Source: an uncultured Acidimicrobiaceae bacterium (lineage in GTDB: Bacteria; Actinomycetota; Acidimicrobiia; Acidimicrobiales; RAAP-2). Taken from it: a stretch of DNA of 43,031 nucleotides. Positions 6,859 to 15,378 of the stretch are shown in pieces. Position numbers and translations under genes: made by a program. The notes below the pieces were generated by a model. That model was given only the letters and a program-made list of their open reading frames with translations, was not told where the DNA came from and did not search any database. Numbering within the stretch: position 1 is the stretch's first letter; every line of letters starts with the position of its first letter. The stretch lies in contig CALAYR010000061.1 of assembly GCA_937894805.1 (NCBI GenBank), forward strand, positions 1 through 43,031, written 5' to 3'.

Positions 6859-7724
6859 CGGCGCAAGTTGCGCTGACGCGCGACTTCAAACATGGCCACT
6901 GAAGCAGCCACACCGGCGTTCAAGGAAGTGATCTTGCCCAACTGCGGGATTGAGACCACTTCAGCGCAACGCTTCCGCGTGAGCTGGGCCATACCGTTTT
7001 CTTCGCCACCGACTACGAGAGCGACCGGGGTTGAACCAAGGTCCAAGTCGTAGATCGACTTCTTCGACTCTCCGGCCAAGCCGACGGTTAAGACGCCGGC
7101 CTTATTCAAGCGATCAAGAGCGGCCGGAATACCGCCTACCTGGGCGTAGTTCAGATACTCCACGGCTCCGGCAGCAGTCTTGGTAACAGTCGGTGAAATT
7201 CTCGCCGAACGGTGGCGCGGCAGAACGACTCCAGTGACACCGGCGCCATCAGCGCTGCGCAACATGGCACCCAGGTTGCGGGGGTCGGTCACCCCGTCGG
7301 CTACGAATAAAAATCCACGTTCGTGAACTAAGAAGTCATCGAGTTCGACTGGCTTCAACCGATCGGCTTCGGCGTAAACACCCTGGTGCCCTTCGGTACG
7401 AGCGTCACGATCGAGGCGAGCGCGAGAAACCAGCTGCACGGGAACTCGTTGACGGCGCGCCTCTTCTTCGATCTGATCCAAGATGGCTGCCGACTCCAAG
7501 GCGTCGGCCATGTAGATCTTGCGCACGTTGCGACGGCGTGCGTGCAAAAGTTCTAAGACGGCCTGGCGTCCTTCAACCTGCTCACCGCCGAGACCCTCGG
7601 GGGCCTTGCGCAGTGGGACTTCCGTCCCGCGTGAGCTACTGCTGTGCGGCCGGGGATTCTTAGGGGCGCCCTTGCGGGGCTCTGGTGGGCGGCCACCGCC
7701 GCGGACTGGGGGACGAGGGGTCAT
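6855..7724 (-). CDS. rlmB: SpoU-family 23S rRNA 2'-O-ribose methyltransferase (RlmB-like)
   Basis: A 289-residue SPOUT methyltransferase that methylates a guanosine ribose with S-adenosylmethionine; family members act on 23S rRNA G2251 or on tRNA. A basic, disordered N-terminal ~45 residues precedes the substrate-binding domain. The catalytic domain has motif 1 (Asp-Pro-Arg-Asn-Leu-Gly-Ala-Met-Leu-Arg-Ser), motif 2 (Val-Val-Gly-Gly-Glu-Glu-Asn-Gly-Met) and motif 3 (Ile-Pro-Gln-Leu-Gly-Lys-Ile-Thr-Ser-Leu-Asn). The start overlaps the ispF stop (ATGA), with AAGGAG just before. In M. tuberculosis the equivalent gene follows ispF and cysS; cysS is absent here. Confidence 0.92.
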   Translation of the reverse strand: MTPRPPVRGGGRPPEPRKGAPKNPRPHSSSSRGTEVPLRKAPEGLGGEQVEGRQAVLELLHARRRNVRKIYMADALESAAILDQIEEEARRQRVPVQLVSRARLDRDARTEGHQGVYAEADRLKPVELDDFLVHERGFLFVADGVTDPRNLGAMLRSADGAGVTGVVLPRHRSARISPTVTKTAAGAVEYLNYAQVGGIPAALDRLNKAGVLTVGLAGESKKSIYDLDLGSTPVALVVGGEENGMAQLTRKRCAEVVSIPQLGKITSLNAGVAASVAMFEVARQRNLRR

Positions 7725-8194
7725 GCTTGCTCCTTCAGGAGGGCCACCGCGAGAGCCGCGATTCCCTCTTTATTTCCAATAGGTCCGAGCCGCTCCATGG
7801 TGGTGGCTTTGACTGAGACGGGGGCACCGACAACCTCGGTGAGTTGCTCCACCATGGCGGCCTTGAGTGCGCCCAGTTTCGGGGCCTCGGCGATCACCGT
7901 GACGTCAACATTTTCAATAAAGAATCCGGCGTCGCGAACCTTCTGCACGACCAGGGTGAGCAGCAGGCGGGAGTCCGCTCCCGACCAGGCGGCATCAGTG
8001 TCGCTGAAATGCTCGCCAATGTCGCCCAGACCGGCACCACCGAGAAGGGCGTCGGCCACCGCATGGGCCACGGCATCGGCGTCACTGTGCCCCGCTAAGC
8101 CGGCGGCGTTCGGAACTGTCACCAGACCGAGTTTGAGTGGTCGAGTGGCGTCATCGCTGAAGCGATGAATGTCGAATCCCTGGCCAATACGCAT
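7721..8194 (-). CDS. ispF: 2-C-methyl-D-erythritol 2,4-cyclodiphosphate synthase
   Basis: A 157-residue trimeric enzyme of the MEP isoprenoid pathway. It cyclises CDP-methylerythritol 2-phosphate and releases CMP. Zinc ligands Asp8 and His10 lie in Gly-Phe-Asp-Ile-His-Arg, and the family's Gly-His-Ser-Asp-Ala-Asp-Ala-Val-Ala-His follows. Residues near the C-terminus (Ala-Thr-Thr-Met-Glu-Arg-Leu-Gly) form the CMP pocket. The length is normal. It lies two bases after ispD and overlaps rlmB, so one operon makes both MEP enzymes. Confidence 0.97.
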   Translation of the reverse strand: MRIGQGFDIHRFSDDATRPLKLGLVTVPNAAGLAGHSDADAVAHAVADALLGGAGLGDIGEHFSDTDAAWSGADSRLLLTLVVQKVRDAGFFIENVDVTVIAEAPKLGALKAAMVEQLTEVVGAPVSVKATTMERLGPIGNKEGIAALAVALLKEQA

Positions 8195-8196
8195 GA

Positions 8197-8820
8197 TTAG
8201 GCCACACCCATCTTCAGACCATCGAGGTCTTCGGGGTTTGTCACTTTGATATTGGTTCGCTCGCCCGCCACAACCACCACACTCTCACCGAGTGCCTCCA
8301 CTAAGCCGGCATCATCGGTAGCCACACCGGCCGAGGCGTGAGCCCGACGAAGAACTTCGGCCTGAAAGGCCTGCGGGGTCTGCACGGCAACGAGTTGATC
8401 ACGAGGGGGCGTGTTCACCACCACACCATCGGCGACCTGCTTAATGGTGTCGCTAACCGTCACCCCCGGAATGGCGGCGGCGGCTCCGGCGCGAACGGCC
8501 GCCACGACCGACTCGAACAGGTTCTTCGACGCGAGGGGGCGGGCGGCATCTTGCACCACGATGAACTGCGCGTCGTCACAGACCGCTAAGCCCGCGCGCA
8601 CAGAGTCCGAGCGTGTCGCTCCGCCAGTCACCACAAGGTCGGCCCCTTCGCCGTCACCGAGGTAGCCCTCGGGCACGACGACGACGACAAAATCAGCCAC
8701 GGAACGTGCTTGCTCCACACTGTGGGCCGCGAGAGTGCGACCACCGAGTTTGGCGAACTGCTTTTGTCCGCCGAATCGCTCACCACGACCACCGGCCACC
8801 ACAATGGCGGCGACGGCCAT
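8197..8820 (-). CDS. ispD: 2-C-methyl-D-erythritol 4-phosphate cytidylyltransferase
   Basis: A 207-residue nucleotidyltransferase that makes CDP-methylerythritol from CTP and MEP, the step two before IspF. The nucleotide-binding Val-Ala-Gly-Gly-Arg-Gly-Glu-Arg-Phe-Gly is at ~8-17, Gln-Asp-Ala-Ala-Arg-Pro around 91-96, and Val-Gln-Thr-Pro-Gln-Ala-Phe is present. It is slightly shorter than E. coli IspD (236). It begins two bases after the carD stop, and the order carD-ispD-ispF is conserved in actinobacteria. Confidence 0.96.
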   Translation of the reverse strand: MAVAAIVVAGGRGERFGGQKQFAKLGGRTLAAHSVEQARSVADFVVVVVPEGYLGDGEGADLVVTGGATRSDSVRAGLAVCDDAQFIVVQDAARPLASKNLFESVVAAVRAGAAAAIPGVTVSDTIKQVADGVVVNTPPRDQLVAVQTPQAFQAEVLRRAHASAGVATDDAGLVEALGESVVVVAGERTNIKVTNPEDLDGLKMGVA

Positions 8821-8822
8821 GA

Positions 8823-9311
8823 CTACGGCAGAGCCGACGCGAGCTTCTCCTCGGCCGTCGGTAGATCGATGTCAAGCGCGAAGGTCAACTCGGAAACGAG
8901 AATCTGACGAGCACGGGTCAACATCTTCTTTTCACCAGCACTCAGACCCTTGTCCTTGTCACGAATCGACAAGTTACGAACGACTTCGGCGACCTGGTAG
9001 ATGTCACCGGAGCGCAGCTTCTCGGAGTGGTTTTTGAAACGGCGCGACCAGTTGGTCGGCATGCGTGCTTCCTTCTTGCGGAGCACGGCAAAGACTTCTT
9101 CGACTTCGTCCTCATTGATCACGTCGCGCAGGCCGACCATGTCGACGTTGGCTACGGGCACCATGAGCGTGAGGTCGCTGTACTCCACCTTGAGCTTGAG
9201 GTAGTCCTGCTTGGTGCCGAACGCCTCTCGCTTTTCGACCTTAATTACCGTGCAGGCCCCGTGGTGGGGATAGACGAGACGGTCACCCTTTTTAAACTTC
9301 TGGGTAGTCAC
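8823..9311 (-). CDS. carD: CarD, RNA polymerase-binding transcription factor
   Basis: A 162-residue global transcription factor, the same length as mycobacterial CarD. It stabilises the open promoter complex by binding the RNA polymerase beta subunit and the upstream bubble edge. The N-terminal Tudor-like domain carries Gly-Asp-Arg-Leu-Val-Tyr-Pro-His-His-Gly-Ala. The helical C-terminal domain carries Pro-Thr-Asn-Trp-Ser-Arg-Arg-Phe-Lys, with the tryptophan that wedges into the minor groove, and Leu-Ser-Ala-Gly-Glu-Lys-Lys-Met-Leu. The GTG at 9311 is chosen because AGGAG lies nine bases upstream and the protein then begins as in other CarDs. A TAGAAT -10 is near 9362, and the gene leads carD-ispD-ispF-rlmB. 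Confidence 0.96.
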   Translation of the reverse strand: MTTQKFKKGDRLVYPHHGACTVIKVEKREAFGTKQDYLKLKVEYSDLTLMVPVANVDMVGLRDVINEDEVEEVFAVLRKKEARMPTNWSRRFKNHSEKLRSGDIYQVAEVVRNLSIRDKDKGLSAGEKKMLTRARQILVSELTFALDIDLPTAEEKLASALP

Positions 9312-9361
9312 AAACACAAACTCCTGATGGAATGGGCCAAACGTGGCCCCAATGGCTTCAA

Positions 9362-9367
9362 ATTCTA
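9362..9367 (-). promoter_or_regulatory. Candidate -10 (TAGAAT) of the carD operon
   Basis: TAGAAT on the minus strand lies between the clpC stop and carD and predicts a leader of about 45 bases containing AGGAG. No good -35 is found at the right distance. Confidence 0.4.
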
Positions 9368-9403
9368 CCACTGCCTAGGACAATGGTTTAATTGTGGCGT
9401 TTT

Positions 9404-11902
9404 TTAGGCGCTTGGTGTCTCTTCGAAGTCCACGGAAGGTGGCAAACCCTCAACGGCCTCGAAGGTGAGTTCCTGACCATCGTCGGTCTTCACGCAGTCA
9501 ATCACGATGGTTTGTCCCGCGCGGAAGTCCTTAAAGAGGATCTTCTCACTGAGCACATCTTCGATGTACTGCTGAATCACACGACGCAGCGGACGAGCAC
9601 CGAGCTCGGGGTCGTACCCCTTCTCGGCCAAGTAGATCTGCGCCGACTTGCTGATCTCTAGGCCCAAGTTCTGCAACTTGAGCTGCTCACGCAAGCGACC
9701 GATGAAGATGTCAGCGATCTCGATGACTTCGTCCTGGCTGAGCTCGCGGAAGACGATGGTGTCGTCAATACGGTTCAAGAACTCGGGACGGAAGTGACCC
9801 TTGAGAGCGGCCTGAACCTTTTCCTTCATCTTTTCGTGGGTGACTTCCGAGTCTGACTTGGCAAAGCCAATCGAGGCGCGGCGCAGGTCGGCCGTTCCCA
9901 AGTTGGAGGTCATGATCAAGATGGTGTTCTTGAAGTCCACGGTGCGACCCTGCGAGTCGGTCAGACGACCGTCTTCGAGAATCTGCAGCAAGGTGTTGAA
10001 GACATCGGGGTGCGCCTTTTCGACTTCGTCGAAGAGCACCACCGAGAAGGGCTTGCGGCGAACGGCCTCAGTCAACTGACCACCCTCGTCGTAGCCCACG
10101 TAGCCCGGAGGGGCACCGACCAAACGGCTCACCGTGTGCTTCTCCATGTACTCACTCATGTCGAGCTGGATCAACGCGTCTTCGTCATCGAACAAGAACT
10201 CGGCCAAGGTCTTGGCGAGCTCCGTCTTACCCACACCAGTGGGCCCGAGGAAGATGAAGGAACCGGCGGGACGCTTGGGGTCCTTCAGGCCGGAACGGGT
10301 ACGACGAATCGCGCGGCTCAGGGCCTTCACGGCTTCGTTCTGACCAACGATGCGCTTGTGGAGTTCGTCTTCCATCCGCAGCAACTTGGTGGTCTCTTCT
10401 TCAGTGAGGCGGTAGACGGGGATACCAGTCCACACGGCCAACACTTCAGCAATCATCTCTTCGTCCACGACGTCGAAGGTCTTTCCACCGGCGGCCGTCA
10501 CTTCGGCGTCCAGTTCGTCCTTCTTGGCCATGAGCTCTTGCTCTTGGGACTCCAGCAACTTGGCCTGCTCGTTGGCACCCTTTTCGAGGGCCTCCTCGCG
10601 ATCGGCCTTGATGCGGTTGAGTTCTTCATCGACCTTCTTCTGGGCTGGCGTCGCTTCCATCCGGCGAATACGCAGGCGCGAGCCGGCTTCGTCGATGAGG
10701 TCAATGGCTTTGTCTGGCAAGAAGCGGTCCGCGATGTAGCGGTCGGCCAGGTTGGCGGCAGCCACCAGCGCTTGATCGGTAATGGTCACCGCGTGGAACT
10801 CTTCGTAGACGTTGCGAAGACCCTTCAAGATTTCAATGGTGTGAGCCACGGAGGGCTGATCCACCTTGACGGGCTGGAAGCGGCGCTCGAGAGCGGCATC
10901 CTTCTCAATGTGCTTGCGGTATTCCTCAGTGGTGGTGGCACCAATGGTCTGGAGTTCACCGCGAGCCAACATCGGCTTCAAGATGGAGGCGGCGTCAATG
11001 GCACCTTCGGCAGCACCGGCTCCCACGAGCGTGTGGATTTCGTCGATGAACAAAATGATGTCGCCACGAGTACGGATTTCCTTGAGCACCTTCTTTAGGC
11101 GCTCTTCGAAGTCACCGCGGTAGCGCGACCCGGCGACCAAGGCTCCGAGGTCCAAGGTGTAGAGCTGCTTGTCGGCCAAGGTCACGGGAACCTGGTTGGC
11201 CACAATCTTCTGGGCCAGACCTTCGACGATGGCGGTCTTACCGACACCGGGCTCACCGATGAGGACAGGGTTGTTCTTGGTACGACGCGAAAGAATTTGC
11301 ATCGTGCGTTCGATTTCCTTTTCACGACCGACCAAGGGGTCGAGCTTGCCCTCACGAGCAAGCTGCGTCAGGTTGCGACCGAACTGATCGAGAACTGCTG
11401 AACCGGCCGATTCGCCGGGTTCGTTCTTGGAGGTAGGTGTTGCGTTCGATGGTGTTTCGCGCTGACCCTGTCCCGACATCATCTGCATGACTTGGTTACG
11501 GACGCGGGCCGGATCGGCACCGAGACCTTCGAGGACCTGGGCGGCAACGCCGTCCGACTCGCGCACCAGACCCAAGAGCATGTGCTCGGTGCCGATGTAG
11601 GAGTGTCCGAGGCTGAGCGCCTCGCGGAGTGAGAGTTCGAGAACCTTCTTGGCCCGGGGCGTGAAGGGTGGCGAACCGGCCGTGGCGGTACCAGGTGTGC
11701 CGATGGCCTCTTCGACCTTTTCACGGACGGCGTCAAAGGACACGCCCAGGGCGTCAAGGGCCTTGAAGGCCACGCCTTCGCCTTCGCGGATAAGTCCGAG
11801 CAGGATGTGCTCGGTACCAATGAAGGCGTGGTTGAGTTCTCTGGCCTCTTCTTGGGCCAGTACGAGAACCCGTCGGGCTCGGTCTGTAAATCGCTCGAAC
11901 AA
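9404..11902 (-). CDS. clpC: ClpC, AAA+ unfoldase of the Clp protease
   Basis: An 832-residue Hsp100 ATPase that unfolds proteins and feeds them to ClpP. The N-terminal double Clp repeat is at ~1-145. AAA-1 has Walker A Gly-Glu-Pro-Gly-Val-Gly-Lys-Thr and Walker B Ile-Leu-Phe-Ile-Asp-Glu. A UVR-type middle coiled coil follows, then AAA-2 with Gly-Pro-Thr-Gly-Val-Gly-Lys-Thr. Val-Gly-Phe-type ClpP loops were not checked. The start is a TTG at 11902 (Leu/Met-Phe-Glu-Arg-Phe-Thr-Asp-Arg), because AGGAGG lies six bases upstream and homologues begin Met-Phe-Glu-Arg-Phe. It stands alone between its own upstream region and carD. In M. tuberculosis clpC1 is also near lysS. Confidence 0.97.
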   Translation of the reverse strand: MFERFTDRARRVLVLAQEEARELNHAFIGTEHILLGLIREGEGVAFKALDALGVSFDAVREKVEEAIGTPGTATAGSPPFTPRAKKVLELSLREALSLGHSYIGTEHMLLGLVRESDGVAAQVLEGLGADPARVRNQVMQMMSGQGQRETPSNATPTSKNEPGESAGSAVLDQFGRNLTQLAREGKLDPLVGREKEIERTMQILSRRTKNNPVLIGEPGVGKTAIVEGLAQKIVANQVPVTLADKQLYTLDLGALVAGSRYRGDFEERLKKVLKEIRTRGDIILFIDEIHTLVGAGAAEGAIDAASILKPMLARGELQTIGATTTEEYRKHIEKDAALERRFQPVKVDQPSVAHTIEILKGLRNVYEEFHAVTITDQALVAAANLADRYIADRFLPDKAIDLIDEAGSRLRIRRMEATPAQKKVDEELNRIKADREEALEKGANEQAKLLESQEQELMAKKDELDAEVTAAGGKTFDVVDEEMIAEVLAVWTGIPVYRLTEEETTKLLRMEDELHKRIVGQNEAVKALSRAIRRTRSGLKDPKRPAGSFIFLGPTGVGKTELAKTLAEFLFDDEDALIQLDMSEYMEKHTVSRLVGAPPGYVGYDEGGQLTEAVRRKPFSVVLFDEVEKAHPDVFNTLLQILEDGRLTDSQGRTVDFKNTILIMTSNLGTADLRRASIGFAKSDSEVTHEKMKEKVQAALKGHFRPEFLNRIDDTIVFRELSQDEVIEIADIFIGRLREQLKLQNLGLEISKSAQIYLAEKGYDPELGARPLRRVIQQYIEDVLSEKILFKDFRAGQTIVIDCVKTDDGQELTFEAVEGLPPSVDFEETPSA

Positions 11903-12164
11903 GAAGCACCTCCTGTACTTATCTGGCAGTGTACCGGTGAGCATGACATTGCTATCTCGCACCCCGTTTTGTAAATCTCATTGATGTAGTCCTTCTCCGA
12001 CTCTTTTCCCTGACCGTGATGGTGGATGGCAACGTGGACGGCGTTTGCGAGCATTCTCACAATCTCACCGTCGCAACTCGTCGGCGAGGGCCAACGTCGT
12101 GCACACCGCGTTCAGCCACCTTCGCCCGAATAGTTGTTCGCAGATACGCCCTAATGTTGAGTAC
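11903..12164. other. Divergent intergenic region, clpC / polyprenyl synthase
   Basis: The 262-base gap contains the clpC ribosome binding site (AGGAGG at 11909-11914) and possible minus-strand promoter pieces: TTTACA near 11968-11973, TAGCAA about 15 bases later, and TACACT near 11928-11933. None has ideal spacing. No HspR (HAIR) or CIRCE operator and no convincing ClgR site were seen. Nothing coding is supported. Confidence 0.5.
12152..12157 (+). promoter_or_regulatory. Candidate -10 (TAATGT) for leaderless polyprenyl synthase mRNA
   Basis: TAATGT ends 7 bases before the GTG at 12165, and there is no Shine-Dalgarno sequence. No -35 was identified. Confidence 0.42.
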
Positions 12165-13142
12165 GTGAACATTCATGAGCGACTCGGCTTGCCGCAAGTC
12201 GAAACGGACCTTCGAAGCCTCGAGACGCTCTTAACCGAGTCTGTGGTCTTTGGTGACCCTTACCTCGACAATGTCACCACGCACCTCATAAATGCCGGTG
12301 GCAAGCGCCTTCGTCCCCTGCTCGCCGTCGCCTCGGCCACGGGAGGCGCCCGCGAAGCAACTCGCGATGATCTGCTCGGTGGCGTCGCCCTGGAACTCAT
12401 GCACCTGGCATCGCTCTATCACGATGACGTCATGGACGAAGCCGAAGTTCGCCGCAACGTCGACAGCGTGAACGCCCGATACGGCAATCTGATTGCCATC
12501 GTGGCCGGTGACTACCTCATGGCCCGCAGTGCGGCCATTGCCGCCGATCTCGGCACGGAGATCGCCGGACTGCTCGCTCGCACCCTCGCTTGGCTGACTC
12601 GGGGACAGGTGGCTGAAGTGCGCACCTCGTTCGACCGTGACCGTCAGATTGACGACTACTACTTGGCCATCGAAGGCAAGACCGCTTCGTTAATGGCCGC
12701 TAGCTGCCGAGTCGGCGCCATCACCGCACGCCGTCCAGCCGCAGAAGTCGAAGCCCTCGATGAGTTTGGTCGGTGCTTCGGCATGGTTTACCAACTCCGT
12801 GACGACATCTTGGATATGGTCGCCACCGACGGACAACTCGGCAAGCCCGCCGGACAAGACCTCGCCGAAGGTGTCTACACCCTGCCGGCTATTCACGCCA
12901 TGAACGACCCCCTCGTCGGACCACAACTGCGCGAGATGCTCGGCAAGCCGTTGAACGATGAAGAGCGCGAGCAGGCCCGTCAACTCGTAGTTTCCACCGA
13001 CGGCATTGCCGCGACCTACGCGGCGGCCCGCACCTTTGTCGCGCAGGGTCGCGAAGCTATGGCGAGTGTCGCCGACGAACCACTTCGCCTGGGTTACAGC
13101 CAACTGATTGAAGCCCTGCTCGAAGGACTCCCCGAGGCCTAA
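12165..13142 (+). CDS. Long-chain trans-polyprenyl diphosphate synthase
   Basis: A 325-residue all-helical prenyltransferase that condenses isopentenyl diphosphate onto an allylic diphosphate, very likely to make the menaquinone side chain. The first Asp-rich motif is His-Asp-Asp-Val-Met-Asp-Glu (~90) and the second Arg-Asp-Asp-Ile-Leu-Asp-Met (~213). Gly-Gly-Lys-Arg-Leu-Arg-Pro (~45) binds the diphosphate. Small residues near the first motif suggest a long product, but chain length cannot be read. The protein begins Asn-Ile-His-Glu-Arg-Leu-Gly-Leu-Pro after a GTG. In-frame codons further upstream would give a basic, Ser/Asn-rich extension unlike the family. The stop overlaps the convergent lysS stop (CTAA). 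Confidence 0.92.
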   Translation: MNIHERLGLPQVETDLRSLETLLTESVVFGDPYLDNVTTHLINAGGKRLRPLLAVASATGGAREATRDDLLGGVALELMHLASLYHDDVMDEAEVRRNVDSVNARYGNLIAIVAGDYLMARSAAIAADLGTEIAGLLARTLAWLTRGQVAEVRTSFDRDRQIDDYYLAIEGKTASLMAASCRVGAITARRPAAEVEALDEFGRCFGMVYQLRDDILDMVATDGQLGKPAGQDLAEGVYTLPAIHAMNDPLVGPQLREMLGKPLNDEEREQARQLVVSTDGIAATYAAARTFVAQGREAMASVADEPLRLGYSQLIEALLEGLPEA

Positions 13143-14545
13143 GGCTCGCGGATTGGCTTCAACGTCGGGAAGGCAATGACCTCTCGAATGTTGGAGGCAT
13201 CGGCAATCAACATCGCCAGACGATCAATGCCAATGCCCAGGCCGGCCGTTGGGGGTAGACCCCACTCCAACGCCTTGATGTAGTCGTGGTCGATCTGCAT
13301 CGCTTCGTCGTCACCGGCCGCGGCCAAACGGGCCTGGTCTTCAAAGCGGGCCCGTTGCACGTCGGGGTCGTTGAGCTCGGAGAATCCGTTGGCTAGTTCT
13401 CGCCCGGTAGCGAAGGCTTCAAAACGTTCCGTCAGCAGGGGGTCACGACGGTGACCACGGGCTAGCGGGGAGATCTCGAGCGGATGCTCGGTAACGAACA
13501 TGGGGTTCCAGATGTCGGCTTCGGCCGTGGCCTCAAAGAGTTCCGATAGGCAGCGGCCCGCACCCCACGAAGCGTGCACCTTGACATCGCGGTCGTTCAG
13601 CAACTTTGTCAAGCGATCCATTGGAGTGTGAACCGAGACGTCCTCGCCCACGGCCTCACTGGCCAGTTCGGCCATCGAGCGGCGGGGCCAGCCGGTCTTA
13701 AAGGAGAACTCTCGACCCTGGTACGTAATCTCGGTCGTGCCCAGTACGTCCATGGCGACTTTGGCGCAGAGCTCTTCGGTCAACGTCATCATGTTCTCGT
13801 AGTCCCAGTACGCAACGTAGAGCTCGAGCATGGTGAACTCGGGGTTGTGGCGAGGACTGATGCCCTCATTACGAAAGACACGACCCATTTCAAAGACGCG
13901 CTCGTACCCACCGACGACTAAACGCTTCAGCCACAACTCCGGGGCAATCCGCAAGAAGAATTCGGCGCCGAGGGCGTTGTGGTGAGTGACGAAGGGTCGA
14001 GCGGCCGCGCCAGTGGGGATGCCGTTGAGCATCGGCGTTTCCACTTCCATGAAGTCTTGGTCCCATAGGTTGCGTCGAATGGATTGCAAGACTTGACTAC
14101 GACGGGTCAGCGAGATGCGCGTCTCGGGGTTGGCCCACAGATCGGCTTCGCGGTGGCGATAGCGCAGATCAAAGTCGGCAATGCCGGCCCACTTATCTCC
14201 GAAGTTCTGTCGAGCCTCGGCCAGTACTTGCCAGAAACCAACCTTGACGCTTAGCTCTCCGCGCTTGGTACGCACGACTTCACCTTCGACGCCGACCCAG
14301 TCACCGAGGTGCAGCTTGGTGAAGGCCTCGAACTCGTGAGCCACGGCCGAGAGGGCGAAGAGTTGAATCTCACCGCTGGAGTCGCGCAACGTGCCAAAGG
14401 CCAGCTTGCCCTGAGTTCGTAGCAGCATCACTCGTCCGGCCACCTTCACGGTGACGCCCGACTCCTCGCCATCGGTCAAATGACCAAAGCGTTCGTGCAG
14501 AGCCGCGGCGTACGCGTCGTGATCGAATGAGTATGGCGTGTTCAA
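13139..14545 (-). CDS. lysS: Lysyl-tRNA synthetase, class II
   Basis: A 468-residue class IIb synthetase. The OB-fold anticodon-binding domain covers ~25-130. The catalytic domain has motif 1 (Phe-Met-Glu-Val-Glu-Thr-Pro-Met-Leu), motif 2 (Phe-Glu-Met-Gly-Arg-Val-Phe-Arg-Asn-Glu-Gly) and motif 3 (Gly-Leu-Gly-Ile-Gly-Ile-Asp-Arg-Leu). The N-terminus is short compared with E. coli LysS (505). The start is a TTG at 14545 overlapping the coaX stop (TTGA) and preceded by GGGAG seven bases upstream. It is the last gene of the long tilS operon, and lysS also follows coaX nearby in mycobacteria. Confidence 0.96.
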   Translation of the reverse strand: MNTPYSFDHDAYAAALHERFGHLTDGEESGVTVKVAGRVMLLRTQGKLAFGTLRDSSGEIQLFALSAVAHEFEAFTKLHLGDWVGVEGEVVRTKRGELSVKVGFWQVLAEARQNFGDKWAGIADFDLRYRHREADLWANPETRISLTRRSQVLQSIRRNLWDQDFMEVETPMLNGIPTGAAARPFVTHHNALGAEFFLRIAPELWLKRLVVGGYERVFEMGRVFRNEGISPRHNPEFTMLELYVAYWDYENMMTLTEELCAKVAMDVLGTTEITYQGREFSFKTGWPRRSMAELASEAVGEDVSVHTPMDRLTKLLNDRDVKVHASWGAGRCLSELFEATAEADIWNPMFVTEHPLEISPLARGHRRDPLLTERFEAFATGRELANGFSELNDPDVQRARFEDQARLAAAGDDEAMQIDHDYIKALEWGLPPTAGLGIGIDRLAMLIADASNIREVIAFPTLKPIREP

Positions 14546-15378
14546 GCGAATTCTCCCGAGTGATTTCTCTCATGAACGATACGCAATCCGTGGAGGGTTA
14601 ACCATGGTTCTACGTGTTGGACGTGTTTCGTCCTAGGGGCCACGAGGCCCGCGAGGCCCCCGGTGGCAATGACGGAGCACTCGCCGAGCTCTTCACGAAT
14701 GCGCTCCACCATGCCGTCGACCTGGGCGGCAAAGCCGTAGAGGACGCCCGACTGGATCGATTCAACGGTCGAACGCCCAATCACGGAACGGGGTTCAACG
14801 AGCTCAACGCTGCGCAGTGCGGCCGCGTGGGAGTAGAGGGCGTCTAGAGAGATCGAGACTCCGGGAGTGATGGCCCCACCCAAATACTCACCCTTGGCGC
14901 TGATGGCATCAAAGGTTGTCGCGGTGCCGAGATCGACCACAATGCTGGCCCCTTGGTAAAGGTCGTAGGCGCCGACCGAGTTCGCGATGCGGTCCGGACC
15001 GACTTCGCGGGGGTTGTCGTACAAAATCGGCATACCCGACTTAACGCCGGGTCCCAAGACGGTGAGGGGAAGATCGGCGAACCATCGGTTGGCCATGCGG
15101 CGAATCTGCGTTATGACGGCCGGCACCGATGAGGACAGGGCAATCGCCGTCACGGTCGTGCGTAGGTCAAGTCCTTCGAGGTTGAGAAGCTGCGTCAGAA
15201 CCATGGCCAATTCATCAGGCGTACGCTCCGGCACGGTGGAAAGTCGCCAGTGAAACTTCAGGCCGTGCTCACCCGTTGCGCGAGCGATGCCGAGACCGGC
15301 GGCGCCAGCGTTGGCTGGTTCGTCGCCGAAGAGGCCAATGACGGTTTCGGTATTTCCAGTGTCAATTGCTAAGAGCAT
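14542..15378 (-). CDS. coaX: Type III pantothenate kinase
   Basis: A 278-residue ASKHA-fold kinase that phosphorylates pantothenate, the first step of CoA synthesis. Motifs are Leu-Ala-Ile-Asp-Thr-Gly-Asn-Thr-Glu (4-12), Gly-Pro-Asp-Arg-Ile-Ala-Asn (~143-149), Val-Val-Asp-Leu-Gly-Thr-Ala-Thr-Thr-Phe-Asp (~162-172) and Gly-Gly-Ala-Ile-Thr-Pro-Gly. The ATG lies in TAATG shared with the panC stop and is preceded by GGGGGAG, so it is tightly coupled to panC. PanC makes its substrate. Confidence 0.96.
   Translation of the reverse strand: MLLAIDTGNTETVIGLFGDEPANAGAAGLGIARATGEHGLKFHWRLSTVPERTPDELAMVLTQLLNLEGLDLRTTVTAIALSSSVPAVITQIRRMANRWFADLPLTVLGPGVKSGMPILYDNPREVGPDRIANSVGAYDLYQGASIVVDLGTATTFDAISAKGEYLGGAITPGVSISLDALYSHAAALRSVELVEPRSVIGRSTVESIQSGVLYGFAAQVDGMVERIREELGECSVIATGGLAGLVAPRTKHVQHVEPWLTLHGLRIVHERNHSGEFA

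Noticed and set aside
9312..9371. Longer carD start at 9371
   Set aside because: It adds residues unlike any CarD N-terminus; GTG 9311 has AGGAG at a proper distance and gives the usual 162-residue length.
9395..9410. T-rich GGCGTTTTTTAGGCGC as a clpC terminator
   Set aside because: The GGCG and GGCGC arms are direct, not inverted, so no stem can form.
11903..11962. Extended ClpC N-terminus beginning at 11962
   Set aside because: The extra residues cross the AGGAGG ribosome binding site and are not part of the family, which begins Met-Phe-Glu-Arg-Phe.
11479..12060. Open frame with a His/Ser-rich product overlapping the clpC start
   Set aside because: It runs over the clpC N-terminal domain in another frame, and its product has no recognisable domain.
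12045..12164. Longer start of the polyprenyl synthase at 12045
   Set aside because: The added 40 residues are Arg/Ser/Asn-rich and not family-like; GTG 12165 has a -10 at leaderless distance and gives a normal length.
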